From: UBA6109 sp964506465 | Lineage (GTDB): Bacteria > Desulfobacterota > Syntrophia > Syntrophales > UBA6109 | Direction: 5' to 3' | NCBI GenBank assembly: GCA_964506465.1 | Contig: CAZDLM010000005.1 | Coordinates: forward strand, 27,438 to 91,437 | DNA length: 64,000 bases | Shown here: one piece after another, positions 42,550 through 51,577 of the stretch | Position numbering within the stretch: the first letter of the stretch is position 1 | How the letters are laid out: each line of letters begins with the position of its first letter | Program-made: the position numbers and the translations under genes | The notes under the pieces: model-generated | Told to the model about the DNA's origin: nothing | The model's input: the letters and a program-made list of their open reading frames with translations, nothing else | Databases searched by the model: none

Positions 42550-43524
42550 TCACGCGTAGAGCCAGCACCTCACCCAGTGCCCCGCCTCGACTTCCACCAA
42601 ATCCGGCATCTGTTCGCGGCACTTCGCAAAGACCTCCGGGCAGCGGTCCGCGAAGCTGCATCCCTGCGGCAGGGCCAGAAGATCCGGCACAACACCCCGG
42701 ATCGTCTGCAGCCGTCCCTTCGTCCCGTCGACGCACGCCCGCGGGAGAGAGGCGAAGAGACCGGCCGTGTAGGGATGCCTGTGGTTGTTGAACAGCCTGA
42801 CGACGTCGGCATACTCGACGATGCGCCCGGCGTACATGACCGCGACGGACTGGCCCACTTCTGCGACGACGCCCAGGTTGTGCGTGATGAGCAGGACCGC
42901 CGACCCGATCTGCTCCTTGAGACGGCTGATGAGGTCCAGGATCTGGGCCTGGATGGTGACATCCAGCGCCGTCGTCGGCTCATCGGCGATCAGGAGCCTC
43001 GGGCGGCACGACAGGGCCATCGCGATCATCACGCGCTGGCGCATCCCGCCGCTCATCTGGTGGGGATACTCGTTCACGCGGGTTTCCGGCGCCGGGATGC
43101 CGACCAGCCGGAGCATCTCGCCGGCCAGCTTCCAGGCCTCCGAGCCCCGCAGGCCCTGGTGCAGTTCCACCGCTTCGGCAATCTGCTCGCCGATCTTCAG
43201 CACCGGGTTGAGCGACGTCATCGGCTCCTGAAAGACCATGGAGATCCGGTTCCCCCGTATCTCCCGCATCTCCGCCTCCGTCGCCGCAACGAGGTCCTTT
43301 CCTTCAAATAGAATCGAGCCCTCGACGATGCGCCCCTGGGGCTCGGGCACGAGCCGCATGATCGACAGGGCCGTCATCGATTTGCCGCATCCGGATTCTC
43401 CGACCAGGCACATCGTTTCGCCTTCGCGGACGGCGATATCGACGCCGTCCACCGCCTTGACGACGCCCTTGTTCGTGAAGAAGTGCGTCTTCAATCCCCT
43501 GATGTCGAGGATCGCCTGAGTCAT
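42550..43524 (-). CDS. oligopeptide/dipeptide ABC transporter ATPase (OppD/DppD type)
   Basis: 324 aa with Walker A GESGCGKSM, Q-loop FQEPMTSLNPV, signature MSGGMRQRVMIAMAL, Walker B LLIADEPTTALD, switch His in LLITHNLG, then the HPYTAGLFASLP oligo_HPY motif and the cysteine-containing CSFADRCPEVFAKC end. It forms the ATPase pair with the downstream OppF-type protein. Its start overlaps the mtnA stop by four bases (ATGA), so the transporter is translationally coupled to MtnA. Confidence 0.93.
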   Translation of the reverse strand: MTQAILDIRGLKTHFFTNKGVVKAVDGVDIAVREGETMCLVGESGCGKSMTALSIMRLVPEPQGRIVEGSILFEGKDLVAATEAEMREIRGNRISMVFQEPMTSLNPVLKIGEQIAEAVELHQGLRGSEAWKLAGEMLRLVGIPAPETRVNEYPHQMSGGMRQRVMIAMALSCRPRLLIADEPTTALDVTIQAQILDLISRLKEQIGSAVLLITHNLGVVAEVGQSVAVMYAGRIVEYADVVRLFNNHRHPYTAGLFASLPRACVDGTKGRLQTIRGVVPDLLALPQGCSFADRCPEVFAKCREQMPDLVEVEAGHWVRCWLYA

Positions 43525-44573
43525 CGGGAAAGCCCTCGGCTGCAGAGCTCGCGCAGAGCGGAATCGAGGGGCGGCCGAGCAACCCCCGCCTCCGTGATGA
43601 AAGCCGTTACCAGCGAGGCCGGAGTGACATCGAAGGCGGGGTTGTAGACGTCGATGCCCTCCTCGGCGATGCGCGCGCCGCGGAGGGAAAGGATCTCTTC
43701 CGGATTGCGTTCTTCGATGGGGATTTCGTCGCCCGAACCGAGGGAAAGGTCGATCGTAGAACGGGGGGCGGCGACGTAGAACGGAATGCCGTGGGCGCGG
43801 GCCAGGACGGCGAGCGGATAGGTGCCAATCTTGTTCGCGGTATCTCCATTGGCCGCAATCCTGTCGGCCCCCACGATCACGAGCTGAATCCTGCCCTGCT
43901 TCATCAGGGTTCCGGCCATGTTGTCGGCGATGAGCGTAAAGGGGATGCCCTCCTTGCGGAGCTCCCAGGCGGTGAGACGAGCACCCTGCAGGACCGGCCG
44001 CGTCTCGTCGACAAAGACGGAAATCCGTTTCCCCTCTTCGTGCGCGGCGCGGATCACCCCGAGCGCCGTTCCGTAGCCCCCGGTGGCAAGCGCCCCCGCA
44101 TTGCAGTGGGTGAGGATCGCATCGCCGTCCCGCAGGAAGGGGCTGCCGAACCGCCCCAAGCGCCGGTTCGCCGCCACATCTTCTTCCAGGATCGCCCGGG
44201 CCTCGGCCAGCAGCGCATCGCCGACGCCGGCCGTCCCCTCCGCGCAGGCGGCGTCGAAGCGGCGGCCCATCCGCTCGATGGCCCAGAAGAGGTTCCGCGC
44301 CGTGGGGCGGCTCCGCGCAAAATCCCCGCAGATCTCCTGAAACTCGATGCGGGCCCTCCCCGGCCGCAGGGCGCCGAGCCGACGCATCCCCAGGGCGATG
44401 CCGAAAGCCGCCGCGATGCCGATCGCCGGCGCCCCCCGGACCGTCAGATCCTTGATGGCGGCGACGACCTCGCCGTATTCCCGGCAGAGGAACTCCCGTT
44501 CCTGAAGCGGCAAGGCATTCTGATCCAGCAGAACGACTGCGCCGTCACGCCAGATAATGGGACGGATCTCCAT
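43521..44573 (-). CDS. mtnA: methylthioribose-1-phosphate isomerase
   Basis: 350 aa, full MtnA length, eIF2B-alpha-like fold. Marks are IKDLTVRGAPAIGIAAAFG, the catalytic Cys in ILTHCNAGALATGGYGTA, the Asp in VDETRPVLQGARLTAWEL and VIVGADRIAANGDTANKIGTY. It isomerises 5-methylthioribose-1-phosphate (or 5-deoxyribose-1-phosphate) to the ribulose form. None of the other methionine-salvage genes is nearby, so a DHAP-shunt or detoxification role with an aldolase elsewhere is possible. It overlaps the ABC ATPase gene (ATGA), and an HAD phosphatase closes the operon. Confidence 0.93.
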   Translation of the reverse strand: MEIRPIIWRDGAVVLLDQNALPLQEREFLCREYGEVVAAIKDLTVRGAPAIGIAAAFGIALGMRRLGALRPGRARIEFQEICGDFARSRPTARNLFWAIERMGRRFDAACAEGTAGVGDALLAEARAILEEDVAANRRLGRFGSPFLRDGDAILTHCNAGALATGGYGTALGVIRAAHEEGKRISVFVDETRPVLQGARLTAWELRKEGIPFTLIADNMAGTLMKQGRIQLVIVGADRIAANGDTANKIGTYPLAVLARAHGIPFYVAAPRSTIDLSLGSGDEIPIEERNPEEILSLRGARIAEEGIDVYNPAFDVTPASLVTAFITEAGVARPPLDSALRELCSRGLSR

Positions 44574-44653
44574 TCGCTCATCCTATCCTTGTTTGAAAAA
44601 GATCGCTTTCTGCATGAAACTTGACCCGCTCACGGCGGGTCTCGGCCGTGCCG

Positions 44654-45877
44654 TTAGTGTCCACCACCTCCGCCGCCGCCACCACCACCGGAATCCGCTG
44701 CCGATGAGGCGGATGTGTCGGCAGCCGCCGCGACGCTTGCGGCGACCCCCATGGCGGCGGCATCGACCGACGCCTCGGCGTCGCCGCTGGAGGGCGCTTC
44801 CTGCAGGGCGGCGACGCAGGGCCCGGTCGGATCTTCCTTCAGGCACTTCTGAAAGATTGCGACCGCCTTGTCCCATTCACCGCGGTCCTGCGCATCGAGG
44901 CCTTCCCCGTAGTACAGAAGTCCCGGATAGGACTGCGTCGCGTAGCGTCCGATCGTCGCCTCTTCTTCCTTGGAGAGCTGAACCCCCATATCCTTCAGGA
45001 TTCCAAAAGCGATCGCCTTTTCGATCTTGAAGAATTCGTTGACCAAGCCGCTGGCATCCTGCCTGCCGACTTCCCCTCCCGTCGGCACGTTGGTCAGCAG
45101 GCCCTTGACGTCCAGCCTGTCTCCGCCGGAACCGATCATATTGCCCGTCACGATCTTGCCTGCGCCCAGAAGGCGGCCCAGCCGCGGCGCCGTCTTGTCT
45201 TCCAAGAGTCCGCTCGTGCCGAGTTGGAGTTCCTCCAGAAGCTTCTGCAGCCTGATGCGCTCCACGACCTTCAGGGATTTCGCCTTGCTCAGGTCCGTGA
45301 TGAGCATCGCCGCCATGGCCTTCTGCAGCGGCCTGGACTGCGCGGCCAACCCCTTGTCGCCGAAATAGGTCACGGCAAGGGCATGAGGTTCGCCGGGGGC
45401 GGCCTGCAGAGCGGCCTCTTGCTTCACCGCCGCCTTCGCCTTCTTGGCCGCATCCTTGTACAGAGCCAGCGTCATCTGCTTGCGGATCACAACGGAGAGA
45501 TTGCTGTCCGGTTCTTTTTCCACATAAGGGCGCCAAACCTGCAGGGCCTTGTCGTATTCCTCACTCAGGCTGTAGGCCAGTCCGAGATTGATGCCCGCCA
45601 CCTTGTCCTCCGGATCAAGACGGTGGGCCTTCTCCAGCGTCGCCGCGGCCTCTGGCCCCTTTTTCATGCGCAGGTAGGTCTCGCCGAGTCCCTTCAGGGC
45701 CTCCGCGTTGTTCTCGTTCTTCTTCAACACCTCCTTGTAGAGGGAGATGGATTCGTCATAGCGGCCCTCGTGCATGGCCTTCGTCGCCTTCACGTGGGTC
45801 AACATCGTCTGGCAACCGGCAAGAAACGCGACGGCCAGAAATACCAACCCGATATACCATAGGACTTTCCTTGTCAT
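44654..45877 (-). CDS. TPR lipoprotein with CsgG-like domain and poly-glycine tail
   Basis: 407 aa. Lipoprotein signal peptide (LAFLAGCQ; Cys at about 22), then TPR repeats (about 30-135: HEGRYDESISLYKEVLKKNENNAEALKGLGETYLR and following). A CsgG/FlgO-like segment (about 165-300) has VERIRLQKLLEELQLGTSGLLEDKTAPRLGRLLGAGKIVTG, and another TPR-like unit (about 325-350) follows. The C-terminus is low-complexity Ala/Ser and ends in ten Gly and a His. It probably sits on the inner leaflet of the outer membrane. The next gene upstream encodes a related tandem CsgG-like protein, suggesting a two-component envelope assembly; function unknown. Confidence 0.75.
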   Translation of the reverse strand: MTRKVLWYIGLVFLAVAFLAGCQTMLTHVKATKAMHEGRYDESISLYKEVLKKNENNAEALKGLGETYLRMKKGPEAAATLEKAHRLDPEDKVAGINLGLAYSLSEEYDKALQVWRPYVEKEPDSNLSVVIRKQMTLALYKDAAKKAKAAVKQEAALQAAPGEPHALAVTYFGDKGLAAQSRPLQKAMAAMLITDLSKAKSLKVVERIRLQKLLEELQLGTSGLLEDKTAPRLGRLLGAGKIVTGNMIGSGGDRLDVKGLLTNVPTGGEVGRQDASGLVNEFFKIEKAIAFGILKDMGVQLSKEEEATIGRYATQSYPGLLYYGEGLDAQDRGEWDKAVAIFQKCLKEDPTGPCVAALQEAPSSGDAEASVDAAAMGVAASVAAAADTSASSAADSGGGGGGGGGGH

Positions 45878-45901
45878 ACTTCTTCCTCCTCTGCAGATCC
45901 C

Positions 45902-46894
45902 CTATTTCAAGCTCGCGCTGAGCATCTTTTCCCCCAAACGCTCCGTCAGCTTTGATCTCTCGCCGACCTTGCCTCCTGTACGGACGGCTGCAATGACCTC
46001 GCCGGTTTCCGTTTTCACCAAACGGCCATGGATCTTGATCCGGCCGTCAAACACAAGAAAAGATCCCAAAACCAGGATGTCCGCTCCGACGATGCCCCCG
46101 GCCTTCAGATACGCCCCTTCGTCAGGGCGGCCCACCGCTCCCGACGCGAATCCGCCGAGAATCGTCCGGAGGCGTTTCCGGTCGACGACCTCAATTTCTC
46201 TGTTCCCGGACAGTCTCCCCTCCAGACCGGCAGCAATCTCCTCGCCCCATTTCCCAGGCCCCGAAGGCGCGCCCAAGTCCTCGAAGGGAAAGATCGCGAG
46301 TCGATCCGGCTGCCTCTTGCCGACCGGCCCGGCCATCCCCGCACGGGCGCCGCGCGCACCCTCCTTGCCCGGTCTTTCTTCGCGCCCGGGAAATCGCGTT
46401 CGGAAGCCGTCGACGATCTTGACGGCAAGCGCCTGTTCGAGTTCAAAAAAATCCGCCGTCTGTCCCGAAACTTCCTCCGCCCCCAAAATACGTCCCGTTT
46501 CCACTTCGGCGAAACGGGCGTCGATCCTCACCATCTGGCCGACCGCGGAAAAGCTTCCCAGGACCAGCGCCTGCACGCCGAGCATCCTGCCGAGACGCTG
46601 CGCGGAGGCCGTATCGACAAGGCCCGATGTACTCAGATTCAGTTCGGAAAGGAGCGCCTCGATGCGCGTGCGCTCGGCCAGAATAAACCTCTTCTCCCGG
46701 CTCAGTTCCGTGGCGAGGGCATCGGCGATGCCCCTTCGGAAGGGTTCCAACCGCTCACGGTCGGTGACGGATTCGTTATCGAAAGCAAGGACGGCAATCC
46801 GGATGTTCGGACGGTCTTCGCCCCGCAACAGCGGCGGCATGCACAGGACCGCCGCAAGGACAACCGGCACGAAAAAACGGATCCACAGCGTCAT
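45902..46894 (-). CDS. secreted protein with two tandem CsgG/FlgO-like domains
   Basis: 330 aa from the chosen start, which begins a signal peptide (TLWIRFFVPVVLAAVLCMPP). Domain 1 (about 30-150) reads IAVLAFDNESVTDRERLEPFRRGIADALATEL ... ERTRIEALLSELNLSTSGLVDTASAQRLGRMLGVQALVLGSF. Domain 2 (about 190-325) repeats the same plan: LAIFPFEDLGAP ... VVDRKRLRTILGGFASGAVG ... GADILVLGSF. A Gly/Arg-rich linker separates them. CsgG-like domains are found in outer-membrane secretion channels and periplasmic accessory lipoproteins. The start is uncertain because no strong ribosome site is seen and the frame is open upstream to 47068. It lies 24 bases before the TPR lipoprotein gene. Confidence 0.7.
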   Translation of the reverse strand: MTLWIRFFVPVVLAAVLCMPPLLRGEDRPNIRIAVLAFDNESVTDRERLEPFRRGIADALATELSREKRFILAERTRIEALLSELNLSTSGLVDTASAQRLGRMLGVQALVLGSFSAVGQMVRIDARFAEVETGRILGAEEVSGQTADFFELEQALAVKIVDGFRTRFPGREERPGKEGARGARAGMAGPVGKRQPDRLAIFPFEDLGAPSGPGKWGEEIAAGLEGRLSGNREIEVVDRKRLRTILGGFASGAVGRPDEGAYLKAGGIVGADILVLGSFLVFDGRIKIHGRLVKTETGEVIAAVRTGGKVGERSKLTERLGEKMLSASLK

Positions 46895-47133
46895 GGAAGT
46901 CTGGAGTGGATGGGAATTGCCTGCTCGGCCGAAGCCCTGCATGGGAAGGTACATGACCCTTATGGAATGTTCGTTTCTTTCCAGGCGACCATGCGATCCC
47001 CTCATCGATCGTTCCGTTTCATCGTCACGCCCGACTGGGATCCTATCCTCTTCGCCCGCCAGCGGCAAGCGATATTCCGGGAGGCGCCGGGGACGTCCTG
47101 CCCTCCGCAGGGCCGGGTGCTTCCGGGGAATTC

Positions 47134-48564
47134 TCAGCCGGCCAGCATCTTCTTGAGCAGGTCGTTGACCAACTGGGGGTTCGCCTTGCCCTGAGTGGCC
47201 TTCATGACCTGGCCGACGAAGAAGCCGAACACCTTGTCCTTCCCGGAGCGGTACTGGGCGAGTTGGGCCGGGTTGGCGGCGATGGCCTTCCGGATCGCTT
47301 CGGCGACCGCGCCCTCGTCGGTGATCTGGACGAGGCCTTTTTCCTCGATGATGGCCTTCGGCTTTTTCCCGGTCTTGTACATCTCTTCGACGACGTCCTT
47401 GGCCATCTTGCCGCTGATCGTCCCGTCCTCGATGAGGCGGATCATCTCCGCCAGGGATTCAGGATTTACCGGACAATCGCGGATGTCGCGCTTCTCTTCG
47501 TTGAGGAGCCGCAGGATGTCGCCCATCACCCAGTTGGCGGCGACCTTGGGCCGGTCGGACAGCCGGACCACCTCTTCAAAATAATCGGCGAGTGCACGGC
47601 TGGCGGTCAAAACCCCCGCATCATAGGGCGGAATCGCGTAGTTGCGTACGAAACGTTCGCGTTTCTCCAGGGGAAGCTCCGGGAGGTCCCGGCGGATCTC
47701 CTCCACCCATGCTCCGTCCACGGCGACGGGAACAAGGTCCGGATCCGGGAAATACCGGTAATCGTGGGCTTCTTCCTTGCTGCGCATGGAGAAGGTCGCA
47801 CCCTGGCTGTCGTCCCACAATCGCGTCTCCTGGACGATCGTGCCGCCGCTCTCCAGGATATACTGCTGACGCTTGATCTCGTATTCCAGCGCCCGCTGGA
47901 CGTTGCGGAAGGAGTTCATGTTCTTGAGTTCGGCCCGCGTCCCGAAGGCCTCCTGACCGCGCGGCCGCAGTGAGACGTTGGCGTCGCAGCGGAAACTTCC
48001 CTCTTCCATGTTGCCGTCGCAGATTTCGAGGTAGACCAGGATCTCGTGCAGGCGTTTGAGATAGGCGGACGCCTCCTCGGCGCCGCGGATGTCGGGGGCG
48101 CTCACTATCTCGATCAGGGGAACGCCGGTCCGGTTGAGGTCGACGTAGCTCCACGGATTATGCTCGTCATGCAAGAGTTTCCCCGCGTCTTCCTCCATGT
48201 GGATGCGGATGATGCCGATCCTCTTCTTCCCGCCGTTGAGCTCGACGTCGATATGGCCGTTTTCCGCGAGAGGCGATGTGTACTGGGAAATCTGATAACC
48301 TTTCGGAAGATCGGGATAGAAATAATTCTTGCGCGCAAAGACGTTCTCCGCGTTGACGCGGCAATTCGTGGCGATGGCCATCCGGATCGCAAATTCGACG
48401 ACCTTCCTGTTGAGGACCGGCAGGACGCCGGGCATACCCAGGCAGACAGGACAAGCGGCGCTGTTGGGGGGAGCCCCGAATTTCGTCGAACAGCCGCAGA
48501 AGATCTTGGTCTTCGTAAGCAGCTGTGCGTGCACTTCGAGGCCGATGACGGGTTCGAATTCCAT
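47134..48564 (-). CDS. gatB: Asp-tRNA(Asn)/Glu-tRNA(Gln) amidotransferase subunit B
   Basis: 476 aa. It starts EFEPVIGLEVHAQLLTKTKIFCGCSTKFG, with the zinc-site cysteines (CGCS and CPVC), then LPKGYQISQYTSPLAENG, the HMEEDAGKLLHD motif and GTRAELKNMNSFRNV; the C-terminal YqeY-like tail ends FFVGQVMKATQGKANP. It binds the mischarged tRNA and phosphorylates the acid. Its ATG overlaps the gatA stop (TAATG). Confidence 0.97.
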   Translation of the reverse strand: MEFEPVIGLEVHAQLLTKTKIFCGCSTKFGAPPNSAACPVCLGMPGVLPVLNRKVVEFAIRMAIATNCRVNAENVFARKNYFYPDLPKGYQISQYTSPLAENGHIDVELNGGKKRIGIIRIHMEEDAGKLLHDEHNPWSYVDLNRTGVPLIEIVSAPDIRGAEEASAYLKRLHEILVYLEICDGNMEEGSFRCDANVSLRPRGQEAFGTRAELKNMNSFRNVQRALEYEIKRQQYILESGGTIVQETRLWDDSQGATFSMRSKEEAHDYRYFPDPDLVPVAVDGAWVEEIRRDLPELPLEKRERFVRNYAIPPYDAGVLTASRALADYFEEVVRLSDRPKVAANWVMGDILRLLNEEKRDIRDCPVNPESLAEMIRLIEDGTISGKMAKDVVEEMYKTGKKPKAIIEEKGLVQITDEGAVAEAIRKAIAANPAQLAQYRSGKDKVFGFFVGQVMKATQGKANPQLVNDLLKKMLAG

Positions 48565-50021
48565 TACAGCTTCGGTTTCCTCCTGGGGATATCGGCGCCC
48601 TTCTCGAAAGCGGCTGCGATCTGCAGCAGTTTCCCTTCCTCAAAATGCCCCGCCAGGAACTGGACGCCGATGGGCAGGCCCGCGGACGAATATCCGCAGG
48701 GAACGGAAATGCCCGGAATCCCCGCCATGTTCGCGGAGATCGTGCAGATATCCGACAGGTACATCTGCATCGGGTCGGCCGTCTTCTCGCCGATCCGGAA
48801 TGCCGGCGTCGGCGTGGTCGGGGTGAGAAGCGCATCGCAGGATTGGAAGACTTCATCAAAGTCTCTGCGGATGAGCGCCCGAACCTGTGAGGCCTTTTTG
48901 TAGTAGGCGTCGTAATAGCCGGACGACAGCGCGTAGGTGCCCAGCATGATCCGGCGCTTCACCTCCGGTCCGAAGCCCTCGGAGCGGCTCTTCTTGTACA
49001 TCTCCAGAAGATCCGCGGCGCCCTCGGCACGGTAGCCGTATTTCACGCCGTCGTAACGGGCGAGGTTTGAGCTCGCCTCCGCCGGCGCGATGATATAGTA
49101 CACGGCCAGACAATATTCGGTGTGGGGCAGCGACACTTCAACGCACTTGGCCCCGAGCGACTCGACGACGCGGATCGCCCCCCGGACGGCCTCCAGGACC
49201 TCGGGATCGATGCCCGCAACGAAGTATTCCCGCGGAATTCCCACGGTCCACCCTTCGATCCCTCGGCCGAGAAAGCTCCGGTAATCCGGCACCTCTCCGG
49301 GTACCGACGTTGATTCCCGGGGATCGTAGCCGGCGATCTCGCGCATCAGGATCGCACAGTCCTCGACATCCTTTGTAAACGGGCCGATCTGGTCGAGCGA
49401 AGAGGCAAAGGCAACAAGCCCGAACCGCGACACGCGCCCGTACGTCGGCTTCATTCCTACAACTCCGCACAGGGAGGCCGGCTGACGGATGGAACCGCCC
49501 GTATCGGAGCCCAGGGAGGCGATGCACATGTCCGCGGCGACGGCGGCGGCAGATCCGCCGCTGGAGCCTCCCGGGATCCGGTCCAGATCCCAGGGGTTGC
49601 GGGTGGCGCCGAAGGCCGAATTCTCCGTGGACGACCCCATGGCGAATTCGTCCATGTTCGCTTTGCCGGTGAAGACCGCGCCCGCGGCGCGGAGTTTCTC
49701 CACGACCGTGGCATCGTAGGGGGGGACAAAGTTCTTCAGGATGCGCGACCCGCAGGTGGTCGGGAAACCTTTCGTGCAATAGATGTCCTTGAGCGCAATG
49801 GGGATCCCGGTCAGCGGGCGGGGATCGCCACGCCGGATCGTCTCGTCCGCGGCCGCCGCCTCGGCCAGGGCCGTTTCCCGCATCAGCGAGATATAGGCAT
49901 GGACTCGCGGTTCAACGGCGTCGATCCGTGCGAAGACGGAACGGCAGATCTCCGCGGCCGTCGTCTCGCCGTCGCGCAGCATCTGCTGCAGTTCGTGAAT
50001 GGTCCGTTCGTGAAGTTCCAT
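48564..50021 (-). CDS. gatA: Asp-tRNA(Asn)/Glu-tRNA(Gln) amidotransferase subunit A
   Basis: 485 aa amidase-signature enzyme producing ammonia from glutamine. The catalytic triad is readable: Lys in IPIALKDIYCTKG, cis-Ser in GGSSGGSAAAVAADM and nucleophile Ser in GSDTGGSIRQPASLCG. The start MELHERTIHELQQ at 50021 is the usual GatA N-terminus and follows the gatC stop by 12 bases. The organism therefore probably forms Gln-tRNA and/or Asn-tRNA by transamidation. Confidence 0.97.
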   Translation of the reverse strand: MELHERTIHELQQMLRDGETTAAEICRSVFARIDAVEPRVHAYISLMRETALAEAAAADETIRRGDPRPLTGIPIALKDIYCTKGFPTTCGSRILKNFVPPYDATVVEKLRAAGAVFTGKANMDEFAMGSSTENSAFGATRNPWDLDRIPGGSSGGSAAAVAADMCIASLGSDTGGSIRQPASLCGVVGMKPTYGRVSRFGLVAFASSLDQIGPFTKDVEDCAILMREIAGYDPRESTSVPGEVPDYRSFLGRGIEGWTVGIPREYFVAGIDPEVLEAVRGAIRVVESLGAKCVEVSLPHTEYCLAVYYIIAPAEASSNLARYDGVKYGYRAEGAADLLEMYKKSRSEGFGPEVKRRIMLGTYALSSGYYDAYYKKASQVRALIRRDFDEVFQSCDALLTPTTPTPAFRIGEKTADPMQMYLSDICTISANMAGIPGISVPCGYSSAGLPIGVQFLAGHFEEGKLLQIAAAFEKGADIPRRKPKL

Positions 50022-50033
50022 GTCCGCGTCCAC

Positions 50034-50321
50034 CTATTCGATCACTTTCGGGACACGGAAGAAATCCCCGCGCCGGTCCGGGGCGTTGGCGAGAGCGGCG
50101 TCCGCGGAAAGCGACTCCCGAACGGCGTCGTCACGGAAGGCGTTTTCCCGGAGCATGGCATGGGTCATGGCCGCGACGCCGGCCGTATCGACCGCACTGA
50201 GTTTTTCCATGTACAGCAGGATATCGTTGAGCTGCGACGTAAAGGTTTCGATTTCCTTTTCGCCGAAAGAAAGTCTCGCGAGATGGGCGACGTAGGCCAC
50301 CTCATCCTTGGTGATCTTCAC
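50034..50321 (-). CDS. gatC: Asp-tRNA(Asn)/Glu-tRNA(Gln) amidotransferase subunit C
   Basis: 95 aa, usual size. It starts with GTG (KITKDEVAYVAHLARLSFGEKEIETFTSQLNDIL), preceded by AGAGGAG; the open frame upstream to 51215 belongs to the shadow of the deacetylase gene and is rejected. The C-terminal PDRRGDFFRVPKVIE is the conserved GatC end. First of the gatCAB set, 14 bases after the deacetylase gene. Confidence 0.95.
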   Translation of the reverse strand: MKITKDEVAYVAHLARLSFGEKEIETFTSQLNDILLYMEKLSAVDTAGVAAMTHAMLRENAFRDDAVRESLSADAALANAPDRRGDFFRVPKVIE

Positions 50322-50335
50322 AAAAAACTCCTCTT

Positions 50336-51400
50336 TCAGGAACGGCCGAATACCGGCCAGTAGGGTTTGATCCCGTCGATCACGCGTCGGATCAACGGGT
50401 CGATCACGGGATCGGCGGACGCTTCCAGTTCCCGAAGGTCCTCTTCGGAGACTTCGGTATCTCCCCGCATTTCCTGCAGAACGGCCTTGACGGAATCGGT
50501 CAGTCCCGAGACGTGATAGCCTCCCTCCAGGGTGGCGACCAGTTTTCCGCCGCAGCATTCGTCGGCGATGGAAAGAAGGATCCTCGTCAGCTTCGCAAAA
50601 CCTTCCGGCGTCACGCGCATATTCCCCAGCGGGTCTCGAAAGTAAATGTCGAATCCTGCCGACAGGAGCACCAGTTGGGGCTGGAACGAACGCGCCAGCG
50701 GTACGAGGATCCGGCGGTACATCTTTACATACTGGGCGTCGTCGGCGCCGGAACGAATGGGAACGTTGACCGTGTACCCGCTCCCCTCCCCGCGGCCGAT
50801 CTCCTCCAGTGCACCCGTGCCCGGATAGGCCGGATACTGATGGGTGGAAAAATACAGCACACGGGGGTCCTCGTAAAAGGTCTGCTGTGTGCCGTTGCCG
50901 TGGTGGAGGTCCCAGTCCACGATGAGCACGCGGTCCAGCCCGTATTTCTGCATGACGTACAGGGCGCCGACCGCCACGTTGTTGAGCAGGCAGAAGCCCG
51001 CCGCTTCTCTTGCCCCGGCATGGTGCCCCGGGGGCCTCACCAGCGCGAAGGCGTTGTCCACCTCCCCGGTCATGACCGCGTCGATGGCCCGCAGCAGACC
51101 TCCCACGGCCAGACGGGCCACTTCGTAGGACTCTTCCGTTGCGACCGTGTCCGGGTCCAGGGAAACGAATTTTTGGCCCGCCGTTGCCTGCAGCCGCCGG
51201 ATGTAGGCGGGGCAATGGTTCAGGGCCAGTTCCTCGTCCGTCGCCGGTCGCGGCTCGATTTCGACGAATTTCCAGGACTGCTGCGGGTTATCGAGCATCT
51301 CATAGATGGACGATAACCGCTGCGGCGTTTCCGGATGCGAAAATCCGCTCCCGTGACGCAGATAGCGCTTGTCTTTGATGATCCCCGTCTTGCGAGTCAT
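50336..51400 (-). CDS. histone deacetylase-superfamily deacetylase
   Basis: 354 aa zinc amidohydrolase of the HDAC/AcuC/APAH superfamily. The charge-relay and metal residues are in RPPGHHAGAREAAGFCLLNN (His pair), VDWDLHHGNGTQQTFY (Asp, His), SAGFDIYFRDPLG (Asp), and LEGGYHVSGL (transition-state Tyr). Substrates may be acetyl-lysine proteins, acetylpolyamines or short acylamides. It is immediately upstream of gatCAB on the same strand, so probably co-transcribed, without an obvious functional tie. Confidence 0.92.
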   Translation of the reverse strand: MTRKTGIIKDKRYLRHGSGFSHPETPQRLSSIYEMLDNPQQSWKFVEIEPRPATDEELALNHCPAYIRRLQATAGQKFVSLDPDTVATEESYEVARLAVGGLLRAIDAVMTGEVDNAFALVRPPGHHAGAREAAGFCLLNNVAVGALYVMQKYGLDRVLIVDWDLHHGNGTQQTFYEDPRVLYFSTHQYPAYPGTGALEEIGRGEGSGYTVNVPIRSGADDAQYVKMYRRILVPLARSFQPQLVLLSAGFDIYFRDPLGNMRVTPEGFAKLTRILLSIADECCGGKLVATLEGGYHVSGLTDSVKAVLQEMRGDTEVSEEDLRELEASADPVIDPLIRRVIDGIKPYWPVFGRS

Positions 51401-51509
51401 CGAGAGCCCTCTGCCGAACCCGTTACCGTGAACGAACCGGAGGCCGCTTCTACCACAAAAAAAGTCAAAAAGCAAAGGAGGATGGGATGATCCGCGTTCC
51501 GAAAAAACA

Positions 51510-51539
51510 TTGACAAACCTTTTGCTCTGCGACTATAGA
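51510..51539 (+). promoter_or_regulatory. sigma-70 promoter of the tat-PBP operon
   Basis: TTGACA (51510-51515), an 18-base spacer and TATAGA (51534-51539), about 38 bases before the tatB start. Both elements are near consensus. Confidence 0.75.
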
Positions 51540-51577
51540 CGCCACAAATCTATTGTCGCACACAATGGGGTGTTTCC

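Noticed and set aside
50034..51215. Long gatC frame reaching to 51215
   Set aside because: Everything upstream of the GTG at 50321 is a shadow of the deacetylase gene; the GatC fold begins at that GTG, with a good ribosome site.
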